Assembly (NCBI RefSeq): GCF_001641265.1
Contig: NW_020167549.1
Coordinates: 1 to 64,000 of the forward strand
Direction of reading: 5' to 3'
Source of the DNA: Pseudogymnoascus destructans
Lineage: Eukaryota > Ascomycota > Leotiomycetes > Thelebolales > Thelebolaceae
Length of the DNA stretch: 64,000 nt
Shown here: positions 57,667 through 64,000 of the stretch, piece by piece
Numbering within the stretch: position 1 is the first letter of the stretch
Layout: the number at the start of each line of letters is the position of its first letter
The notes under the pieces: generated by a model
What the model was told of the DNA's origin: nothing
What the model saw: the letters and a program-made list of their open reading frames with translations, nothing else
Databases searched by the model: none
Position numbers and translations under genes: made by a program

Positions 57667-58063
57667 GTGTGAAGCGAATGGTGGGGTGGTGTGTATTAGT
57701 AGTGGAGGTTGGGTGGTTAAAATGAACGGAATGGGACGGGGAAGTGGTTGGGGAGAGGAAGTGTGTGTGGGTTGGTATATGGATGAGAACGTAATGAGGG
57801 GATGAGTTAGATGGGCTAGGCTCTAGATTGCATGGGCATTGCATGGGCATTGCAGGTTTATGGGAAGGGATATAGCTTCAGGCACATGGCAACAAAATCA
57901 TTGCATTGTTTTTGCTTAGAGTAGCGCAGAATCGAGTCTCGATTGAAATACAGACTTTTCTATTTGTGACCTACAGTCTCACTCCGCTGAACACCACATA
58001 AAAGGCTGACAAAGCTATAGATTCAGTACTCTACTTTTGACGCCGAACTACTGACTGTTATAA
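57667..58063. other. Convergent 3' spacer TSC13 / ARG8
   Basis: About 400 bp, G-rich on the left. A direct repeat of TGCATGGGCAT occurs twice near 57828-57849. No gene or RNA is seen. Confidence 0.4.
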
Positions 58064-59552
58064 TCAGTTACCCCCCGCAGCAACAACCGCCATAACCTTA
58101 TCCAGCACCGCAAACCCCTCCTCAATCTCCTCCTCCGAAATCGTCAACGGCGGCACAAACCTCAACGTATTCGTCCCCGCCGTAATAACCAACAACCCCC
58201 TCTCCCTCGCCGCCGCCACAATCGGCGTCGGATCGCGATCAAGCTGCAATCCCAGCAGCAGCCCCTTCCCCCTAATCTCCCCCACAAGCTTAGGGTACTT
58301 CTCCTGTAGCTTCTTCATCCGCCCCACAAACAAGGCAGACTTCGCAGAAACTGCCGACTGAAGCTCAGGCTGCGAGAGCCTAGACACAATATGATGCGCC
58401 AACCTCGACGCGAGCGGATTGCCCCCAAACGTCGTCCCATGATCCCCCACCGCGATCTTCTCCGCCACCGCCCCCGTCACCAGCGTCGCCCCAACAGGGA
58501 ACCCATTCCCCAGCGCCTTCGCCGTCGTCAGAATATCCGGATGCGCCTCAGCCGGCAAATCGCTGTGCGCCCACAACGTGCCCGTGCGGGATAACCCGCA
58601 CTGAATCTCGTCATATATCAGCACCGCGCCGACCTCCTTACAGCGCTTCGCAAGCGCGACCAGGAACTCCGGCGTAGCGACATGCACCCCGCCCTCGCCC
58701 TGGATCGGCTCCACGATCACGCCAGATGTGGTGGGTGTCACGAGCTCAGCAACACCAGCGACATCATTGTAAGTCCCGTAGCGGAACCCGGGAAGCATAG
58801 GCGCGAAGGGGGCTTGGTACTTTGGATTCGGCGTCGCGGACAACGACCCCATCGTGCGTCCATGAAACGAGTTATTAAACGACACAATCTCATGCTTCTT
58901 GCCGCTCGGGTCCGCCACCTTGCCCGCCTTGCGCGCGAACTTGATAGCCGCCTCGTTCGCCTCCGAGCCAGAGTTACAGATGAACACCGCCTCGACGCCC
59001 GCCATGCTCCCGGACCCGAGCGTCTTCTGCACCAGCAGCATCGACAGCGCGCCCGTCCAGGGGTTGTGGTACAGGTTCGAGGTGTGCACCAGCGTCTTGG
59101 CTTGCGAGTAGATGAGCTCGCTGATCTCCGGGTCGCAGTGGCCGAGGGCGTTGACGGCGATCCCGGCGGTGAAGTCGAGGTACTTCCTGTTCTCGAGGTC
59201 GTAGAGGTAGGACCCTTGGCCTTTGACGAACATGGGGGCGGGGCGCGCGTAGGTCTTCACCATGTACGGCGCTTGCTCGTTCACGACGGTCGTGGTGGCG
59301 GAGTCTTCAGCTGGGTCTGGGTTTGGGAGGTTCGCTGCTTTCTGCGGAATTTGTTAGAATGGGAGAGCGGGGAGTAGAGACAGGTAGAGTTGAGAGGGAA
59401 CGCACGAATATTTCATTCTTCAATTGCTCCGGCATATTCGAACCAGAGGCCGCAGCCGCGGCTTGTGACGCACAGCGCCGAGCCGGGGCATTGCTCATTT
59501 TCAGGCTTGCGGCCGCCGTCCTCCTCGCCGATAAACGCAGAGACATTGACAT
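58064..59552 (-). CDS. ARG8: Acetylornithine aminotransferase, mitochondrial
   Basis: Exons 59406-59552 and 58064-59341 give 474 residues. It transfers an amino group from glutamate to N-acetylglutamate semialdehyde in mitochondrial arginine synthesis, using PLP. I chose the ATG at 59552. The first 35 residues are Arg/Ser/Ala-rich with few acids (MSMSLRLSARRTAAAS), a mitochondrial presequence. Class-III aminotransferase marks include NSGSEANEAAIKFARK near 171, the DEIQCGLSRTG segment and the PLP lysine in TTAKALGNGFPVGA near 317. Ornithine aminotransferase is less likely given the close ArgD-type sequence and targeting. Confidence 0.93.
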
Positions 59553-60060
59553 TGGCACTATGGGCAATCGTGCTTAGGCAGAGCAATTGCAGGGAGATGT
59601 AAGGCTTGGTTTGGGGGGGGGGAATTGAAGGTTTTTGAGACAGTCAACTGTGAGTTGTGGCGGGGATGTGAAAGATGCTCAGGGTCGACGCGAATATTTA
59701 ACTCATCAGAGATCCAATCGGTGACTCTTCGCAGACGCCAAGGACAAGGCTGAGTGAGTAACAACCCTGAGGGTACACTATATTTCAGCCTTGCCATCGA
59801 ATATACAGCGCCCTTTCAACGACACCAATAACCACATGCAATAAAAAATACTCATGCCAATATGTACCAATGAAACAACATGTAATTCCATATTGAATAA
59901 TCTGGTATTTGCTCAATCATCTCAATCACCCGCCTACGATCAATACGCATCACAGAAACCATACACTAAACCGTCTATCTGCGGAACCCCTCTTATCCTA
60001 CTAACAAAGAGACACAACAACACGCCTAAGACCGTCACGACACGACACGACACGACACGC
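59553..60060. other. ARG8 upstream region and VMA2 3' UTR
   Basis: The left half probably contains the ARG8 promoter; the right half is the VMA2 3' end, with a CGACA run at 60037-60058. No gene. Confidence 0.45.
59699..59727. promoter_or_regulatory. Possible Cpc1/Gcn4-type sites upstream of ARG8
   Basis: TAACTCA (59699-59705, complement TGAGTTA) and TGACTCT (59722-59728) each differ by one base from TGASTCA. Arginine genes are usual targets of cross-pathway control, but neither site is perfect. Confidence 0.25.
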
Positions 60061-61888
60061 TCACGCATCAATCAGGTTCTCCTCCTGCTGACCCGCCTTC
60101 GCCGTATCCTCCGTGTTATCCCTCGTATCCTTCTGCCCCTGCCTCTTTTTCGTCTTGCGCTCCGACCTCTGGTAGAACTCCGCCAGGATCTTGGCCGGGA
60201 TACGGTTAAGCAGCTCCTTGGGGTATATGCGGAGCAGGCCCCACGCCTGGTCGAGGGACTCGTAGATGGTCCTCGACTCGTAGGGGGATTGCGAGATGAA
60301 GGTGCGCTCGAACTTCTCCAGGAACTCGAGGGAGAGCTTGTCCTCGGATGACAGGGCCTCCTCACCGACGACGGCCTTCATGGCCATGGCGTCCTTGCCG
60401 ATGGCGTACTTGGCGTACAGCTGGTTGGAAACGTCGCCGTGATCCTTCCTTGTGTTGCCCTCGCCAATGGCAGACTTCATAAGACGGGAGAGAGATGGCA
60501 GGACGTTGATCGGAGGGAAGACGCCGCGGTTGTAGAGCTGGCGATCGATGAAGATCTGGCCCTCGGTAATGTAACCAGTTAAATCGGGGATGGGATGAGT
60601 GATATCATCGTTAGGCATGGTGAGGATAGGAATCTGAGTGATCGAGCCGTTACGGCCCTGGACACGTCCGGCGCGCTCGTAGATCGTCGACAAATCAGTG
60701 TACATGTAACCCGGGTAACCACGACGACCTGGAACCTCCTCACGAGCTGCGGAAACCTCACGAAGAGCGTCACAGTATGCCGTGAGATCCGTCATGATAA
60801 CCAAAACGTGCTTCTCGAGCTGGTAGGCGTAGTACTCAGCAGTCGTCAGGGCCAGACGAGGCGTAATGATACGCTCAATGGTAGGGTCGTTGGCCAAGTT
60901 AAGGAAGAGAGTGACACGCTCCAAGCTGCCGTTTTCCTCGAAATCGCGGGTGAAGAAACGGGCAGTCTCCAAGTTGACACCCATAGCTGCGAAGACAATG
61001 GAGAAGTTCTCCTCGTGGCCATCGTGCACGCCCTTGTTTGTGACACCCTGCTTTTGGACCAAACCAGCTTGTCGACAGATCTGAGCTGCGACTTCGTTAT
61101 GTGGGAGACCGGAAGCAGAGAAGATGGGGATCTTTTGGCCACGAGCGATCGAGTTCATCGTGTCAATGGCGGAAATACCCGTTGAGATCATCTCCTCGGG
61201 GTAGACCTGTAAGAGAGACAGTCAGCATAGGACTGCACGGGGTCCATGGGCAAGGCCACTTACACGAGAGTATGGGTTAATAGGGCTTCCGTTGATGTCC
61301 AGGTACTCCTCAGCCAACACCTTCGGTCCCTTGTCGATAGCCCTTCCGGATCCATCAAAGATGCGACCAAGCATGTCCTCAGAAACACCCAGCTTCAAGC
61401 TCTGCCCCGTAAACTCGACTGTAGTCTTTGTGGAGTTAGCAACATGTCTCGACTATAGAGAAGGGACGGGGCTAGCAAACCTTCTTCACATCGATTCCCG
61501 TTGTGCCTTCGAATACCTATATCTGCGTCAATACTGCAGCCGATCCATGCTCCAGGCCTCCTTACCTGCACAACAGCTCTAGTTCCTATAACCAGTCAGC
61601 TTCAGACCTATGAAATACCCATATTGCATCGCAAATACGCACCTCTAGCCTCAAGGACCTGCCCCGACCTGACCGTCCCATCGGGAAGCCTCAAGTTGAC
61701 AATCTCATTGTACTGCGGGAATTTGACCTAAAACACCACATCATCAGCCCCTCCTCCCTTCCAACTTCCAATTGAGGCAACCCTACACTCTCGAGGATGA
61801 CCAGAGGCCCGTTAACACCGCCGATGGTATTGTACCGAATCCGGGGCGTAACGTTGTACGATGACGACTCGCGGGGATCGGTCGTCAT
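60061..61888 (-). CDS. VMA2: V-type proton ATPase subunit B
   Basis: Six exons: 61787-61888, 61643-61727, 61566-61585, 61481-61516, 61264-61425 and 60061-61206, total 516 residues, the normal size. Subunit B is the non-catalytic nucleotide-binding subunit of the V1 head that alternates with subunit A and drives vacuolar acidification. Visible are the N-terminal beta barrel ([14 protein letters not shown] start and IVNLRLPDG), [28 protein letters not shown], and the ATPase signature [13 protein letters not shown] near residue 367. The third and fourth exons are only 20 and 36 bases. An intron-dense 5' half is common for this gene in fungi. Confidence 0.96.
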
Positions 61889-62364
61889 GGCTGCGAGTTT
61901 CGCGGAGAGGGAAGGTGTGTGTTATATAGATGTTTCTTGCTGGAGGGGAGTTATGTCGGGCTCCTGCACTACCAAGAGTGCGGCGTGGGTGAGCTGGTGG
62001 GAGGAGAGGGGAGTGAGAGCTTGGAAGTTGAAGCTCAACCCTTCGGGACGATAAGCTAGGTTGCTGGAACATGAGCGAGCGCCAAGAGTTACAGCCACGT
62101 CACGTGATTTTAATTGGTCGGAGGAGGTTTGGGGTAGGATTTGAATGAGAATAATAGAGGGGCTCTTGGAAAATAGAAGGAAATAATGGGTATATGCGGT
62201 ATATATGCATGGAGGGCACATGATTGCGGAATTTTGGACTGGTTTCGTAACTTGGCGCTGCACAATAGTGAGACTTGTATCCATATCACTCTACTACAAG
62301 CACTTCCAAGACTCGACAGCTTTTTGATATTTATATTTACATCCAATGCCTAGCAGTATATCCC
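61889..62364. other. VMA2 upstream region and HMG-CoA lyase 3' end
   Basis: The VMA2 promoter lies left; HMG-CoA lyase ends at 62365. It includes one palindromic E-box, listed separately. No gene recognised. Confidence 0.45.
62099..62108. promoter_or_regulatory. E-box GTCACGTGAT upstream of VMA2
   Basis: CACGTG at 62101-62106, about 210 bp upstream of the VMA2 ATG, with flanks that match nine of ten bases of the animal CLEAR motif and fit Cbf1-type TCACGTG sites. Function unproven. Confidence 0.3.
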
Positions 62365-63492
62365 TCAAGTAGCCAGCGTCCTCCTCCCCAGCACCGCCTT
62401 CCCCACACTACTCGAATTCGGCCTCTCAATCTCCTTCGTAATCCACGCCCCAATATCCGCCACCGCATCCAAATCCACCCCCGTATCCATCCCCAAACTC
62501 TCCAGGAAATACACCATATCCTCCGTCGCCACATTCCCCGTCGCCCCCGGACTATACGGACACCCTCCCAACCCCCCGACACTGCTATCAAACGTCCTAA
62601 TCCCATGCTCCAGCGCCACCGCCGTATTCACCAGCGCCTGCCCAAACGTATCATGGAAATGCATCGCCATATCCTCATTCCTAATCCCCGCCGCCGTCAT
62701 CGCCCGCAGCAGCTCCGCCGTCCGCGGCGCCGTGCCCATCCCCGTCGTGTCACCTAAGGCGATCTCATCAACCCCCATCTCGAGGAGGTCGGTAGCTACT
62801 TCGGCGACTTTGTGGGGATCGACGTCGTACCCTTCGAAGGGGCAGCCGAGGACCGTGGAGATGTATCCGCGGACCCGGTAGCCGGCGTCTTTGGCGCCTT
62901 GGATTACGGGCTTGAAGCGCTGGAGGGAGGTGGCGATGTCGCAGTTGAGGTTCTTCTGCGTGAAGGACTCGGTGGCCGCGGCGAAGACGGAGAATTCGAT
63001 TTTGGGGGCGTCGGGGCGTGCGGTGTGGCCGGCGGCTTTGAGGACTGCCATGGCGGCTTCGAAACCCTTAATGTTGGGAGCGAGGAAGGAGTAGTTTATG
63101 GGGAATTTTGAGTCGGGTGTTTCTTTTATGATGCTTTCGAGAATTTCGTTTGATGTTGCCATCTAATGGATCGGTATGTTAGCTCGAGTACACAGTAGGA
63201 GTACAGGTAGATATGAATGCACCTGGGGAACCCATTTGGGAGATACAAAGGAGCCAGCCTCGATATCCCTCAACCCCGTCTTTGCCAATCGCGATATGAG
63301 GTCTAATTTCGTATCCGTCGATATAGTCTTCTTCTCATTCTGCAGCCCATCTCTCGCTCCCACCTCCACAATCCTTACGCGATTATTCCTCGATGGCGGC
63401 GCCGGATCAGCCGTCGTAGCAAAGGCGAAACCCCTAAGCTGGCGCGCATTGAGTCGCCTCACGCATCTCGCAGTTGGTCGTAGTAACACCAT
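62365..63492 (-). CDS. Hydroxymethylglutaryl-CoA lyase, mitochondrial
   Basis: Exons 63223-63492 and 62365-63162 give 355 residues. It cleaves HMG-CoA to acetoacetate and acetyl-CoA, the last step of leucine catabolism, with a divalent metal. I chose the ATG at 63492 because it begins an Arg-rich mitochondrial presequence ([20 protein letters not shown]). The TIM-barrel signatures are [16 protein letters not shown] near 37-52, [13 protein letters not shown] near 77-89, [10 protein letters not shown] and the catalytic-loop [11 protein letters not shown] near 290 with its cysteine. HxH metal ligands are in [10 protein letters not shown]. It is divergent from DPH1, with 280 bp between the two ATGs. 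Confidence 0.93.
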
Positions 63493-63772
63493 TGCTGTTC
63501 GAATGTCTAGGAAGTTCAAAATGCCGACGTTTTTTCTACCTTGTGTAAGGTTATGTCGATGTCGTCGGTTCAGACCTGGTCCCGGGTTACAGTTATGCGG
63601 GGAAAGCTCGGGCCACTGTGCCGCAACAAGCATGCGGAGCGTAGCCTTGTCAAAAAGTCGTTAGCCTCGCAGAGGGGTTGACGACTTTTTGGCGACGATC
63701 AGAGGGTCGGATGAAATATAGTTACTACTTTTGATACAACAACCCCACCTTCTGCGAATATAAATCGCTGAA
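63493..63772. promoter_or_regulatory. Shared upstream region of HMG-CoA lyase and DPH1
   Basis: 280 bp between divergent start codons must contain both promoters. I see no TATA box or known motif that I would assign. Confidence 0.5.
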
Positions 63773-64000
63773 ATGGAGGAAGATAGAGCGGAAGGAAATC
63801 TAGGGATTGCGGCGGATCTGGAAGAGAATCGGGAGCCTGTGGTCCAGAGGCAGCCGAAGAAGAGATTTGTGGGGAGGCGAGCGGCTGCTGAGAATGCAGC
63901 GAAGGGTGCGGAGAGTGGGACGTCTATTGAGACTGCGGTGCAAGGTGAGTTTATATTATTATTTTTGGACATATAGAAACTAACTCCACACCAGTTGCAA
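63773..64000 (+). CDS. DPH1: Dph1, diphthamide synthesis radical enzyme subunit (5' end only)
   Basis: Exon 1 (63773-63944) encodes 57 residues, followed by a 50-bp intron (63945-63994, GTGAGT to CCAG) and two codons of exon 2 before the window ends. The start with QPKKRFVGRRAAAENA followed by TAVQ-VA matches fungal Dph1. This is an iron-sulphur radical-SAM-like protein that, with Dph2, adds the 3-amino-3-carboxypropyl group to histidine of elongation factor 2. The cluster-binding cysteines lie beyond the window. The call rests on the N-terminal motif alone. Confidence 0.78.

Noticed and set aside
59636..59797. Short minus-strand ORF upstream of ARG8 as a regulatory upstream ORF
   Set aside because: It exceeds any usual uORF design, and I see no conserved arginine attenuator peptide motif.
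27956..64000. Secondary-metabolite cluster, NLR or effector genes in the gene half
   Set aside because: All recognised genes are single-copy housekeeping functions; no PKS, NRPS, NACHT/HET or small secreted cysteine-rich protein was seen.
1..64000. CRISPR-like arrays
   Set aside because: The only short tandem arrays (13113-13175, 15439-15486) have no spacers, and the genome is eukaryotic.

Overview
The window comes from a filamentous ascomycete (Pezizomycotina). Spliceosomal introns are short (about 45-60 bp, GT-AG, with CTAAC/CTAAT branch sites). The single-copy genes are typical fungal housekeeping genes, and the transposons are Ty3/Gypsy chromoviruses and pogo/Fot1 elements. A truncated kinase-like gene and an uncharacterised fungal family hint at Leotiomycetes, but I cannot fix the genus.

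Repeat half (1 to about 27.6 kb). Positions 1-19.4 kb are a nested LTR-retrotransposon cluster. A Gypsy element on the minus strand (element 1, 1-5789, its 3' LTR just outside the window) sits inside the 5' LTR of a second Gypsy element on the plus strand (element 2, 5790-13502). Element 2 lies inside the integrase region of an older, decayed third element (element 3, 13503-17555, minus). Solo LTRs of the element-1 family interrupt element 2 (11434-12369, TSD TCAGA) and element 3 (15058-15983, TSD AGTAG). Another LTR (17556-19392) carries an inverted copy of itself (17852-18789, TSD CATGA). A short LTR of a different family (13842-14077, TSD ATGAG) also cuts element 3. Next come a truncated pogo element, a kinase-like gene broken in its second exon, a near-complete pogo element (22060-23883), a second DDE transposase remnant, a decayed fungal gene (25307-26642) and an RT scrap with a Copia-like solo LTR.

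The most unusual features are in element 2. It has a textbook -1 frameshift site (A AAA AAC, then TAG, then an H-type pseudoknot) between gag and pol. It also has an antisense 191-residue ORF with perfect Zn2Cys6 cysteine spacing, placed tail-to-tail with pol. Upstream of that ORF lie three 21-bp repeats carrying bZIP/AP-1-type TGAGTCA sites. Elements 1 and 2 both show complementarity between the probable RNA start and the primer-binding site, which suggests Tf1-like self-priming.

Gene half (about 27.9-64 kb). In order: CTF8 (+), BET4 (-), an AMA1-like APC/C activator (+), a broken GT31-like glycosyltransferase (+), an intron-containing tRNA-Ala(UGC) (-), the giant HECT ligase TOM1 (-, six exons, 4143 residues), a GYP5-like Rab GAP (+), TSC13 (+), ARG8 (-), VMA2 (-), HMG-CoA lyase (-) and the start of DPH1 (+). 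These are unrelated housekeeping functions: clamp loading, Rab prenylation, meiotic proteolysis, ubiquitination, membrane traffic, very-long-chain fatty acid synthesis, arginine synthesis, vacuolar acidification, leucine catabolism and diphthamide synthesis. I see no secondary-metabolite cluster. Exon coordinates were set by hand from splice signals, reading phase and family knowledge. Every complete multi-exon model given sums to a whole number of codons.
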